Origin: an uncultured Pelagibacteraceae bacterium
GTDB taxonomy: Bacteria > Pseudomonadota > Alphaproteobacteria > Pelagibacterales > Pelagibacteraceae
Length of the DNA: 56,000 bases
Direction of reading: 5' to 3'
NCBI GenBank assembly: GCA_902566755.1
Contig: CACFJR010000001.1
Coordinates: forward strand, 1 to 56,000
A program made the translations under genes and the position numbers. Shown here piece by piece: positions 31,775 to 40,080 of this stretch; the first letter of the stretch is position 1, and each line of letters starts with the position of its first letter. The notes beneath the pieces are model-generated. The model did no database searches, had not been told where the DNA came from, and saw nothing but the letters and a program-made list of their open reading frames with translations.

Positions 31775-32351
31775 TTTTTGAGGTACTACTTATTTGAACT
31801 TTACTGTTTGAATTTTTCATAAAAATTTTTGTTTTTTTATTTAATATATCAATTTCTGCTTTATCAGCACTTAAAGATGAAAATGCACTTTGATAGCGCA
31901 CATTATCATATAAAGAAACCAAATTATTTTCAAAAGATAAATCCAAAAACTCACTTTTTAAAATATGTTCACCATAATCCACAGAAACAGAGTCATTAAA
32001 TAAAGTATCGAAATTTTTTGTGTTATATTTTGCAAAATTTGATTCAATTGATATGTAGTCAGTGCCTTGTAATGAAATGACAGCATTTACATTTTCTAAA
32101 TAAATGACATCTGGGTTCGCTTGATCAATATTTCCTTTTTTTGCTTCAATTTTATATTCATTTCCATCTTTGTCAGTTGATAAGTATTTAAGATCCTCTA
32201 TTAAACTATCGCTAGTATTTGTAGTTTGTTCTACATTAATCTTAAGATCATTTTTTAAGTTTGATTGTTTAAAATATTTAAAAAATAAAAATAAAGATAT
32301 GGTCACCAAAATTAATAATAAAAATAATTGTATATATATTTTCTTTGCCAT
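31761..32351 (-). CDS. lptC: LPS export protein LptC
   Basis: A bitopic periplasmic protein that passes lipopolysaccharide from the LptBFG complex to the periplasmic bridge. The 196-residue sequence has an N-terminal membrane anchor (about residues 6-24) followed by a beta-jellyroll region (EDLKYLSTDKDGNEYKIEAK to KADIDILNKKTKIFM). The length fits LptC alone, not an LptC-LptA fusion. It directly abuts kdsD upstream and overlaps lptB by 14 bases downstream. Confidence 0.85.
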   Translation of the reverse strand: MAKKIYIQLFLLLILVTISLFLFFKYFKQSNLKNDLKINVEQTTNTSDSLIEDLKYLSTDKDGNEYKIEAKKGNIDQANPDVIYLENVNAVISLQGTDYISIESNFAKYNTKNFDTLFNDSVSVDYGEHILKSEFLDLSFENNLVSLYDNVRYQSAFSSLSADKAEIDILNKKTKIFMKNSNSKVQISSTSKNGNN

Positions 32352-33332
32352 TTATTGAATATTGTTCTCTAAAATATTATGAATATGAATTACTCCAATT
32401 GTTTTATTTTTTTTGTTTTTTTTATGAACGCATAAAAAAGTAACCCTTTTTGAATTCATTAATGATAATGCCTTGGCTGCTAAAATATCTGAGTTTATTG
32501 AAATCGGATTTTTTGTCATAACATCTTTTACTTTTAATTTTTGAATACTTCCCTTTTTTTCACTTTTGCGTCTTATTTGCCCATCTGTTATAATTCCAGT
32601 AGTTCTTTTTTTTTTATCTCTAGCTACAAGGTGTCCTAGCTTTTTTTGTGAAATATATTTTAATGCGTTGCTCATATTAGAGTTTTCGCTAATAAATGGT
32701 ATTTTTTTTCCAGTAAGCATCAAGTCTTCGACTGATTTCAATTTTGAACCTAGACTACCTGATGGGTGGAACTTTTTAAATTCATTTTGTCCAAATTTTT
32801 TTTGTTTCATAGTAGCTATCGCGATTGCATCGCCTATCGCCAATTGAACTATAGTCGAGGAGGTAGGAACTATCCCCCCTGGCCCAGCCTCTTTTACCTC
32901 AGGGGTTAAAATACTAATATCAGACGCTTTATATAAAAGTGAATTTTTCTTTGAAACAATTCCAATTAACGTTATATTTTTATTTCTATTAGCATACTGT
33001 ATAATATTTTTTAATTCGATTGACTCTCCACTGTTACTAATCAATATTAAAATATCATCTGAGCTTATCTGTCCAAGATCACCATGTGAACAAGAACTTG
33101 CATCTACAAAAAAGGATGGAGTACCAACAGACGATAAAGTAGAGGCAATTTTTTTTGCTATTATCCCCGATTTACCAACTCCCGACAAAATAATTTTTCC
33201 TTTTTTGCAATTTAAAATTTCTTCTACAGCTTTTTTAAAATTTGCATCCAATGAATTCTTCAATTTATTTAAGGAGATTATTTCAGTATTTATAACTTCT
33301 TTTGCTATTTTTTTATAAATATCTTTTTTCAT
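32352..33332 (-). CDS. kdsD: Arabinose-5-phosphate isomerase (KpsF/GutQ family)
   Basis: Converts ribulose 5-phosphate to arabinose 5-phosphate for Kdo synthesis. From the ATG at 33332 the protein has 326 residues: an N-terminal SIS sugar-isomerase domain (GVGKSGIIAKKIASTLSSVG, and LISNSGESIELKNI) and two C-terminal CBS domains (from about residue 205). A TTG four codons upstream is also in frame, but the ATG overlaps the rnd stop (TAATG), the usual junction here. Its product feeds kdsB, encoded 6 kb away. Confidence 0.94.
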   Translation of the reverse strand: MKKDIYKKIAKEVINTEIISLNKLKNSLDANFKKAVEEILNCKKGKIILSGVGKSGIIAKKIASTLSSVGTPSFFVDASSCSHGDLGQISSDDILILISNSGESIELKNIIQYANRNKNITLIGIVSKKNSLLYKASDISILTPEVKEAGPGGIVPTSSTIVQLAIGDAIAIATMKQKKFGQNEFKKFHPSGSLGSKLKSVEDLMLTGKKIPFISENSNMSNALKYISQKKLGHLVARDKKKRTTGIITDGQIRRKSEKKGSIQKLKVKDVMTKNPISINSDILAAKALSLMNSKRVTFLCVHKKNKKNKTIGVIHIHNILENNIQ

Positions 33333-33937
33333 TAATGTGACCAAATATCATCTGAAAATGATGCTAAATCTAAGTTAACTCTAGTGTTAATAAATTTAAG
33401 GCAATCCTCATAAAGATGATACCTTTTTTCTCTTTTAAGTATTTTTGTGAGCGCATCATTTATTTTATGTAAATATAAAACATCGTTCGCACAATATTTA
33501 ATTTGGGCTTGAGAAAGCTCACCTCCAAAATCAGAACTTTGATATTGTTTACTTATGTCAACACCAACAAATTCTTTAATTAAATCTTTCAAACCATGTT
33601 TATCGGTGTAAGACCTGGCAAGTTTTGATTGAAGTTTTGTATCCTCAATATTATTTACATCAACTAAGAGATATTTTTTAATAAAAGTAATATCGCTCCT
33701 TGAATAATGGAAAATCTTTTTAATTGATTTATCTGATAATATTTTTTTTAAAACAGGAGCTTTATATTCGTCTCTATCAAGTTGAACTATATGTGCATCT
33801 GAATTTCCTGATGAAATTTGGACTAAGCATAACTTGTCTCTTTGGAAATTTAATCCCATAAACTCGCAGTCAACAGCGACCCTATTGCCAATATCAAGAT
33901 CTTCTGGTAAATCTATTTTGTGAACTTTTATATCCAT
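33332..33937 (-). CDS. rnd: Ribonuclease D-like 3'-5' exonuclease
   Basis: A DEDDy exoribonuclease involved in tRNA 3' maturation. From the ATG at 33937 it has 201 residues; the open frame reaches 33967 but would then overlap the divergent gene. Visible motifs are VDCEFMG (Asp, Glu), FHYSRSDITFI with the second Asp, and YCANDVLYL with Tyr and Asp. Only the exonuclease domain is present; the HRDC domains of longer RNase D are missing, as in many alphaproteobacterial versions. Confidence 0.9.
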   Translation of the reverse strand: MDIKVHKIDLPEDLDIGNRVAVDCEFMGLNFQRDKLCLVQISSGNSDAHIVQLDRDEYKAPVLKKILSDKSIKKIFHYSRSDITFIKKYLLVDVNNIEDTKLQSKLARSYTDKHGLKDLIKEFVGVDISKQYQSSDFGGELSQAQIKYCANDVLYLHKINDALTKILKREKRYHLYEDCLKFINTRVNLDLASFSDDIWSH

Positions 33938-33957
33938 AAACTTGCAATTATTTATAT

Positions 33958-34911
33958 ATGAAACCAAAAAATTGTCTAATTTTTGGCGCTTCAGGTCAAA
34001 TCGGGAGAAATTTGATTAGGAGTTTAACCAAAAATAATATCAAAGTAACAGCATTAACAAGAAATATTCATCAAAAAGGCTATATACTTAAGACCCAAGC
34101 CAACCCCGGATATCTTGAAATAGTCGAGGGGAGTATTTTTGATCATGAAATGGTTGAACAACTGTTTTACAATGCTGATTTATGTGTGAACTTAATTGGT
34201 ATATTATTTGAAAAAGGTAAAAATAATTTTAATAATATACATGTCGAATTTCCAAAAATGATTTCAAGGTATGCATCGACATATAAACTAGAAAAATTTG
34301 TGCACTTATCAGCTCTTGGCATTGAAAATGCCAAAGACTCAATTTATGCTCAAAGTAAATTAAAAGGTGAAAAAGAAATTTTAAATAATTTTGATAAGGC
34401 CGTAATCGCAAGACCCTCAATAGTATATTCGGTCGATGATAATTTTACTACCCAATTAATGACTTTGCTAGGATTATTGCCTATTTTTCCAATTTATTAT
34501 TATGGTAAAACAAAGTTTAGACCTATTTTTTGTTCAGATTTAACAAATTCTATTACTAAAATTATAACTGATGATATTAAAGAAAATATAATTGAATTCG
34601 TTGGACCAGAGGAAATGTCTTTTAAGGAAATTTTAGAAAAACTTCTTTCTTTAATAGAAAAAAAAAGGCTATTACTACCAATGCCAATTTCACTTGCAAG
34701 AATGACTGCACATATCTTTCAGCTATTGCCTAAACCACTCATCACAAATGATCAGCTTAGATTATTAAAATATGATAATGTTTTATCTGGCAAATACAAA
34801 AGCAATAATGACTTTGAATTTAATTGTTCATCAAGATTTGAAGAGGAAGTAAATAAATATTCTTATATGTGGAAAAATGAAGGAGAATATTCAAAAAAAA
34901 GGGTAAATTAA
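33958..34911 (+). CDS. NDUFA9-like NAD(P)-binding epimerase-family protein
   Basis: A 317-residue extended short-chain dehydrogenase. It has the Rossmann signature IFGASGQIGRNLI at about 8-20, followed by VNLIGILFEKG and HLSALGIENAKDSIYAQSKLKGEKEI, with the atypical tyrosine/lysine arrangement of the complex I NDUFA9 subunit family. In Alphaproteobacteria such proteins are thought to be accessory to NADH dehydrogenase or quinone metabolism. It is divergent from rnd (20-base gap) and sits 4 bases ahead of the SHOCT protein. Confidence 0.82.
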   Translation: MKPKNCLIFGASGQIGRNLIRSLTKNNIKVTALTRNIHQKGYILKTQANPGYLEIVEGSIFDHEMVEQLFYNADLCVNLIGILFEKGKNNFNNIHVEFPKMISRYASTYKLEKFVHLSALGIENAKDSIYAQSKLKGEKEILNNFDKAVIARPSIVYSVDDNFTTQLMTLLGLLPIFPIYYYGKTKFRPIFCSDLTNSITKIITDDIKENIIEFVGPEEMSFKEILEKLLSLIEKKRLLLPMPISLARMTAHIFQLLPKPLITNDQLRLLKYDNVLSGKYKSNNDFEFNCSSRFEEEVNKYSYMWKNEGEYSKKRVN

Positions 34912-34915
34912 CTTT

Positions 34916-35167
34916 ATGATAATATCTATTGTTTATACTATAATTGGTTTAATTTTTTGCTTTGTTTTATATCTTGCTTTTAGAGCTATTAATACTGGCA
35001 TGGAAGCGAAAAAAGCTAATAAAGATTTAGAGAATTCTGATAAGACCGGTTTAGATGATCAAGAAGACCTAATACAAAAACTTAACGAACTTAAAGAATT
35101 ACACGAAAAAAAAATTCTGAGTGATGAGGAGTTTATTGCAGCTAAAAAGAAGATACTAGGCGAATAA
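34916..35167 (+). CDS. Small membrane protein with C-terminal SHOCT domain
   Basis: An 83-residue protein with an N-terminal transmembrane helix (about residues 2-22), a polar linker, and a C-terminal SHOCT-like helical pair (DLIQKLNELKELHEKKILSD followed by EEFIAAKKKIL). SHOCT domains are short oligomerisation modules of unknown function. It is 4 bases after the NDUFA9-like gene and ends one base from the convergent gcrA stop. Confidence 0.75.
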   Translation: MIISIVYTIIGLIFCFVLYLAFRAINTGMEAKKANKDLENSDKTGLDDQEDLIQKLNELKELHEKKILSDEEFIAAKKKILGE

Positions 35168-35168
35168 T

Positions 35169-35675
35169 TTAAGCTGACTTTATCTTTCTTCTAATAAATT
35201 TTGGCACTTCATTATCTTTATCCTTATCTTTATCCAAAACATCTTCTTTTCTATTTTTTGGCTGGAAAGCATATAATAAGTGAAGTTTACAATATGAAAA
35301 ATCTTTTAATGAAGTTCTGCCACAAAAATAAAAATTATCCTCATTGGGATGTCCAATTGGCCATTTGCATGAATTTTCATCAAGCTCCTCAAGTTGCTTA
35401 GGATTTTCAGGTTCAAAATCTTTGTCTATTATTAAGGATTTGAACCTTCCTCTTCTTAAATTTTTGCGAGAAACTTTATTTTCACTTTCATTATTACTAG
35501 TTGCTAAAGATGAACTTTTTTTTGTTTGTATTTTTCCAGATAAATTTAATCTATGGGCTTTACCAATAACTGCATTCCTAGTTACACCCCCAAGTATTTG
35601 AGCAATTTCGCTTGCTGTGCTTCCTTTACCCCATAGTTCCTTAAGTTTTTCTACTTTTTCAGGTGTCCAACTCAT
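35169..35675 (-). CDS. gcrA: GcrA-family cell cycle regulator
   Basis: A 168-residue protein whose N-terminus, MSWTPEKVEKLKELWGKGST followed by ASEIAQILGGVTRNAVIGKA, is the diagnostic GcrA DNA-binding region. The C-terminal part has the conserved CKWPIGHP and FCGR segments used to contact sigma-70. In Caulobacter GcrA recruits RNA polymerase to promoters with CcrM-methylated GANTC sites. No ccrM gene is in this window. It is transcribed from the 121-base spacer shared with the ABC permease. Confidence 0.93.
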   Translation of the reverse strand: MSWTPEKVEKLKELWGKGSTASEIAQILGGVTRNAVIGKAHRLNLSGKIQTKKSSSLATSNNESENKVSRKNLRRGRFKSLIIDKDFEPENPKQLEELDENSCKWPIGHPNEDNFYFCGRTSLKDFSYCKLHLLYAFQPKNRKEDVLDKDKDKDNEVPKFIRRKIKSA

Positions 35676-35705
35676 TACAATATTTAGTTAATATTTAATA
35701 ATAAA

Positions 35706-35719
35706 TACTATATATAGTA
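35706..35719. repeat. 14-base perfect palindrome between gcrA and ABC permease
   Basis: TACTATATATAGTA is its own reverse complement and lies 31 bases from the gcrA start in the divergent spacer. It could be an operator for either gene, for example gcrA autoregulation, or an AT-rich chance palindrome. Confidence 0.35.
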
Positions 35720-35767
35720 ATTCATAATATGCTAATTAAAACAAGCATTTTCTTTAATTTCTTAACA

Positions 35768-35785
35768 ATTTTCTAAAAAGAAAAT
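35768..35785 (+). promoter_or_regulatory. Hairpin just upstream of ABC permease
   Basis: ATTTTCT (35768-35774) and AGAAAAT (35779-35785) form a 7-base perfect stem with an AAAA loop, 11 bases before the start codon. It may influence translation, but it is AT-only apart from one pair. Confidence 0.25.
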
Positions 35786-35796
35786 TATAAATACTA

Positions 35797-36609
35797 ATGG
35801 TTGAACTTAATAAAAAATACAAAATTGGAGTACGACGATTTAGTTTTATTAATTGGATAGGATTTTATTCTTTATATAAAAAAGAGACACTTCGTTTTCT
35901 AATTGTATCTGGTCAAACAATTTTAGGACCTGTAGTTACTGCAATTTTGTTTTTAATGGTCATTTCCCTTGCGATAGGTGAAAATAGAGGAATAGTACTT
36001 GGAGTTCCTTTTATAGAATTTTTAGCGCCTGGATTAATTAGTATGCAAATAATTCAACAATCTTTTGCACACTCATCATCCTCAATACTATCAGGAAAAA
36101 TGATGGGAAATATTGTGGATTTGGTAGGAAGTCCACTTTCAGCGCTTGAGGTAACCTTCGCTGTAATCTTTGCATCAATTACAAGGTCTGTTATAATAAG
36201 TATTCTTTCAATTCTAGTATTTAGTGTTTTTTTAGATATCCGGATTGATAACGTTCTGTGCTTTACAGTTTTCTTACTTCTGTCTTCTTTTTCTATGGGA
36301 GCAATGGGATTTATAGCTGGTATGTGGTCTGATAAATGGGAAAATATGGCTACTATAACCAACTTCATAATTGTTCCAATGTCCTTTTTATCGGGTACCT
36401 TTTACTCAATAAATAGACTGCCTGAGATCTTCCAAAAAATAAGTTTTTTAAATCCCTTCTTTCATATGATTGACGGATTGAGATTTTCTTTTATCGGAGG
36501 CAGCGATGGTTCAATTAAATATGGTCTTATATATTTATTTTTATTTAGTTTGATTATATGGTTCATATCATTCCTCCTTTATAAAAAAGGATACAAAATT
36601 AGAAATTAA
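35797..36609 (+). CDS. ABC-2 type transporter permease
   Basis: A 270-residue integral membrane protein with about six hydrophobic segments and the ABC-2 permease pattern: an N-terminal YKKETLRFL amphipathic helix, GPVVTAILFLMVISLAIG, PFIEFLAPGLISMQII, and the late MSFLSGTFYSINRLPEIFQK and LNPFFHMIDGLRF segments. It resembles YadH-type permeases. No cognate ATPase gene is in this window. It is immediately followed by argD, an arrangement known in Alphaproteobacteria. The transported substrate is unknown. Confidence 0.85.
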   Translation: MVELNKKYKIGVRRFSFINWIGFYSLYKKETLRFLIVSGQTILGPVVTAILFLMVISLAIGENRGIVLGVPFIEFLAPGLISMQIIQQSFAHSSSSILSGKMMGNIVDLVGSPLSALEVTFAVIFASITRSVIISILSILVFSVFLDIRIDNVLCFTVFLLLSSFSMGAMGFIAGMWSDKWENMATITNFIIVPMSFLSGTFYSINRLPEIFQKISFLNPFFHMIDGLRFSFIGGSDGSIKYGLIYLFLFSLIIWFISFLLYKKGYKIRN

Positions 36610-37773
36610 ATGACATTTTTAGCAAACAATTATAATAGAAAAAAAATTTCTTTTAAAAAGGGTATTGGAAGCTATTTAGTTGCCACAAACGGGAAGAAAT
36701 ATTTAGATTTTTGCTCGGGGATTGCAGTTAATAGTTTAGGCCACGCGAATCCAAGATTAGTAAAAGCACTATATAAACAAGCTAAAAAAGTTTGGCATGT
36801 TTCAAATGCTTTCACAATTCCAGAGGGAGAGATGTTAGCAAAAAAATTGGCCAAAAAAACTTTTGCAGACTCGGTGATATTTCAAAATTCTGGGACTGAG
36901 GCAACAGAGGTTGCTATTAAAGTAGCAAGAAGATACTTTTACTCAATAGGAAAACCAAAAAAAAATAAAATACTTTGTGTAAAAAATTCATTTCATGGTC
37001 GGACTATAGCTGCAATTTTTGCTAGTGGATCAAAAAAAATGACTGAAGGTTTCGGCCCCAAAGTAGGTGGTTTCGATCATTTTACTTTTGGGGATCATAA
37101 TTCTCTAAAAAAAAGAATTAAAAAAAATACTGCAGCTATTATGGTTGAGACAATTATGGGTGAAGGTGGAATAAAAGTAATACCTGATTGGTGTTTAAGA
37201 GCCTTGAGAAAGTTATGTAACAAGAAAAAAATATTGCTAATACTTGATGAAGTTCAATGTGGCATTGGAAGATCAGGAGATTTTTTTGCTTTTGAAAGTT
37301 CAAAAGTAAAACCAGATATTGTGCCTATTGCAAAAGGAATTGGGGGAGGATTTCCTATTGGGGCAGTATTGATGAATAAGAAGGTCAGTAAGGCAATGGT
37401 GCCTGGAACCCACGGATCTACATTCGGAGGCAACCCCTTAGCTATGTCTGTTGGAAATGAAGTAATGGATATAATTTCAAATAAAAAATTTTTGAATAAT
37501 GTCAAAAATTTATCAAAATATTTTTTAAAAAATTTAAATGATATAAAAGAGAAATATCCGAATATAATTAAACAAATTAGAGGAAAAGGTTTGTTAATAG
37601 GTATTCAATTACATAAAGATCAGACTTTATTCATAAAAAAACTAATGGAAAATAAACTATTGACTATTAAAGCAGCTGAAAATGTTATTCGTATTTTACC
37701 ACCTTTGAATGTTAAGAAGAGTGAAATCGATATTGCATTAAAAGTTATTAATAAAGTCTGCTCAGAATTTTAA
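36610..37773 (+). CDS. argD: Acetylornithine aminotransferase
   Basis: PLP-dependent class III transaminase making N-acetylornithine in arginine synthesis, possibly also acting in the dap pathway. The 387-residue protein has FQNSGTEATEVAIKVARRYF, LDEVQCGIGRSG (Asp213) and the PLP lysine Lys242 in PIAKGIGGGFPIGA. The ATG follows the permease stop with no gap, and argF begins 4 bases after its stop. Confidence 0.95.
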   Translation: MTFLANNYNRKKISFKKGIGSYLVATNGKKYLDFCSGIAVNSLGHANPRLVKALYKQAKKVWHVSNAFTIPEGEMLAKKLAKKTFADSVIFQNSGTEATEVAIKVARRYFYSIGKPKKNKILCVKNSFHGRTIAAIFASGSKKMTEGFGPKVGGFDHFTFGDHNSLKKRIKKNTAAIMVETIMGEGGIKVIPDWCLRALRKLCNKKKILLILDEVQCGIGRSGDFFAFESSKVKPDIVPIAKGIGGGFPIGAVLMNKKVSKAMVPGTHGSTFGGNPLAMSVGNEVMDIISNKKFLNNVKNLSKYFLKNLNDIKEKYPNIIKQIRGKGLLIGIQLHKDQTLFIKKLMENKLLTIKAAENVIRILPPLNVKKSEIDIALKVINKVCSEF

Positions 37774-37777
37774 TTCA

Positions 37778-38707
37778 ATGAAACATTTTATAAATTTAAA
37801 AGATATATCTTCAAAAGATCTTAGAAAGATTATTGTTGATGCTAAAAACAGAAAAAGATTAAGAAAAAAACTTAGCACTCTTGAAGTTGACAAAGGATCT
37901 CCACTTAAAGGAAAAATATTGATACAAATGTTTGAAAAACCAAGTTCAAGAACAAGAATAAGTTTTTATTTGGCAATTAAACAGTTGGGAGGAGGAACTT
38001 TAACATTAAGATCTAATGAACTGCATTTAGGCCAAGGAGGAGAAAGTATTACCGATACGGCCAAAGTTCTCTCTACTTATGGAGATGGTTTTATGCTGAG
38101 AACTGATAGCGAAAAAAAAATGGAGGACTTTAAAAAATATTTATCAATACCTATAATAAACGGTTTGAGCCCTTTATCTCATCCTACACAAGTATTGTCT
38201 GATATTTTTACAGTTGAAGAGATTAAAAAAAAACCTATTTCAAAATTGAATATTTGTTGGATTGGTGACTCAAATAATGTTTTAAATAGTTTAATAGCTG
38301 CCTCTGTAAAATTTTCGTTTAAGCTAAGCATTGGCTGCCCAAAAAAATTTGAACCTGGAAAAGAAGTTAAAAACTGGGTTAAAAAAAATAATAAGAAAAT
38401 TTATATTTATAATGATCCAAAAAAAGCAGTTTCTGGTGCTGATGTAATATTTTCAGATAAGGTAATTTCACTTAACGATAAAGTGAATAAGAAAAAAAAG
38501 ATCTATGCGTTTAAAAATTTTAAGATAGATAAAAGGTTAGTTAGATTGGCAAAAAAGGATTATATATTTTTACATTGTCTGCCTAGAGGAAATGAAGTTT
38601 CGGAAGACGTTTTTTTGAGTAAAAATTCATTTGTCTGGCAACAAGCTCTTAATAGAGTTCATGTTCAAAAAAGTATTTTATTATACTGTTTTGGAAAATT
38701 AAGGTAA
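37778..38707 (+). CDS. argF: Ornithine carbamoyltransferase
   Basis: Makes citrulline from ornithine and carbamoyl phosphate. The 309-residue protein has the carbamoyl phosphate motif FEKPSSRTRISF (SSRTR at 56-60, where STRTR is usual), the conserved HPTQ segment in SPLSHPTQVLSDIFTV, and the ornithine-binding HCLPRGNEV near the C-terminus. It follows argD closely and overlaps the convergent cytochrome gene by 9 bases. Confidence 0.96.
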   Translation: MKHFINLKDISSKDLRKIIVDAKNRKRLRKKLSTLEVDKGSPLKGKILIQMFEKPSSRTRISFYLAIKQLGGGTLTLRSNELHLGQGGESITDTAKVLSTYGDGFMLRTDSEKKMEDFKKYLSIPIINGLSPLSHPTQVLSDIFTVEEIKKKPISKLNICWIGDSNNVLNSLIAASVKFSFKLSIGCPKKFEPGKEVKNWVKKNNKKIYIYNDPKKAVSGADVIFSDKVISLNDKVNKKKKIYAFKNFKIDKRLVRLAKKDYIFLHCLPRGNEVSEDVFLSKNSFVWQQALNRVHVQKSILLYCFGKLR

Positions 38708-39238
38708 TGGTAAAGGACTATCCGAATTTTTGTTTAAATATAAAATAACAGATGCTCTATCTTTCTCTTTTCTTAAACCAGCGAATGCCATTTTCGTACC
38801 TTTTATCCAAGCTTGAGGTTTGATTAAATAACCATTCAACTCTTCAAAAGTCCAATTTTTTGTATAAGCAACAAGTGCTTTTGAATATTTGTAATCCTCT
38901 ACTGCAGCAACTTTTCTTCCCACAACATTGTATAAAGCTGGTCCAATTTTGTTTCCCCCACCTGCTTGTATCGAGTGACATGCTGAACATTTTTTAAAGA
39001 TTTTTTCGCCATGCGCTAGATCGGCTTGGGCCATTAAAGCCGAAATATCAACTTCGACCTTTTCCTCTTTTTGAGCCACAGATTTTTTTGAAACTTCTTC
39101 AGATACCTCAACTTTATAACCAGAAACCTCTGGCTTTTCTACATTAAATAATAAGTTTGAGATTTTTCCAATACCAATAACCAAGAGCGCGACCAACAAT
39201 ACAGCTGCAACTATTTTATTTATTTCAAAAGAATCCAT
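38699..39238 (-). CDS. cycM: Membrane-anchored cytochrome c (CycM-like)
   Basis: A 179-residue class I c-type cytochrome. An N-terminal uncleaved membrane anchor (about residues 8-30) is followed by a charged linker and a heme domain with FKKCSACHSI (Cys84, Cys87, His88) and the distal methionine in GTKMAFAGL. In related bacteria this protein carries electrons from the bc1 complex to the terminal oxidase. The position beside kdsB-pheA is typical for Alphaproteobacteria. The symbol is assigned by family and context. Confidence 0.88.
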   Translation of the reverse strand: MDSFEINKIVAAVLLVALLVIGIGKISNLLFNVEKPEVSGYKVEVSEEVSKKSVAQKEEKVEVDISALMAQADLAHGEKIFKKCSACHSIQAGGGNKIGPALYNVVGRKVAAVEDYKYSKALVAYTKNWTFEELNGYLIKPQAWIKGTKMAFAGLRKEKDRASVILYLNKNSDSPLPLP

Positions 39239-39300
39239 TATTTTTTCTTAAGAACTCATATAACATGTTAATATTAAAATAAACTAATTAAAAAATTATT

Positions 39301-39317
39301 TGCGTCTGTAAGACGCA
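39301..39317 (+). promoter_or_regulatory. GC-containing hairpin in the kdsB leader
   Basis: TGCGTCT (39301-39307) and AGACGCA (39311-39317) form a perfect 7-base stem with a GTA loop, ending 12 bases before the kdsB ATG. Its G/C content stands out in an otherwise A/T spacer. No U-tract follows, so it is more likely an operator or leader structure than a terminator. Confidence 0.45.
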
Positions 39318-39329
39318 TTAAACTTTAAA

Positions 39330-40076
39330 ATGAATAACACAATTATTTTGATACCGTCTAGAATGAGCGCATCAAGACTTCCTGGAAAACCTTTACTTAA
39401 AATAAATGGAATAAGCATTATTCAGCACGTATACAACAAAGCTAAGGCGACAAATTTGGGCAAAGTTTATGTTGCAACAGAGGATGCTGAAATTCAGACT
39501 GAAATTGAAAAAAATGGTGGTAATTCGATAATGACTAGTAAAAATCATCAAACAGGTACTGACAGAATTTTTGAGGCAGTAGAAAAAATTAAAGACTTAG
39601 AAAATATCAAATACGTCATTAATTTACAGGGAGACGAACCCCAGATATCAACAAAGGATATAATTAATCTTAATAAAAACGTTAGAAAACTAAATTCAAA
39701 AATTGGTACGCTTTGCACAGATATTAGGGACAAAAAAATATTTAGTAATAAGAATATTGTAAAAGTCTCTGTAAATGAGACTTTTCGAAAAAATAATTAT
39801 TCGCCAGCTTTGGCTTTTTTTAGAAATGCAGAAGATTTTGACGAAAAAATTACCTATCACCACATTGGAATTTATCAGTACGAAATCTCAACTTTAAAGA
39901 AATTTATCAATTTAAAACAGACAGAAAATGAAAAAAAATTTAGATTGGAGCAGCTACGTGCTTTAGATAATGATATACCGATTGATGTTATGTATACACA
40001 AAATTCTCCAATAGGCTTAGATACAATGGACGATTTTATGGAAATTAAAAAAATAATGGAATATAAAAAAGATTAA
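39330..40076 (+). CDS. kdsB: 3-deoxy-manno-octulosonate cytidylyltransferase
   Basis: Activates Kdo with CTP to CMP-Kdo for lipid A-core synthesis. The 248-residue nucleotidyltransferase shows the CTP-binding N-terminus IPSRMSASRLPGKPL, VYVATEDAEI, the TGTDRIFEA segment, INLQGDEPQI, and the C-terminal PIGLDTMDDF. It lies 4 bases ahead of pheA. It is functionally linked to kdsD elsewhere in the window. Confidence 0.96.
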   Translation: MNNTIILIPSRMSASRLPGKPLLKINGISIIQHVYNKAKATNLGKVYVATEDAEIQTEIEKNGGNSIMTSKNHQTGTDRIFEAVEKIKDLENIKYVINLQGDEPQISTKDIINLNKNVRKLNSKIGTLCTDIRDKKIFSNKNIVKVSVNETFRKNNYSPALAFFRNAEDFDEKITYHHIGIYQYEISTLKKFINLKQTENEKKFRLEQLRALDNDIPIDVMYTQNSPIGLDTMDDFMEIKKIMEYKKD

Positions 40077-40080
40077 ATTT

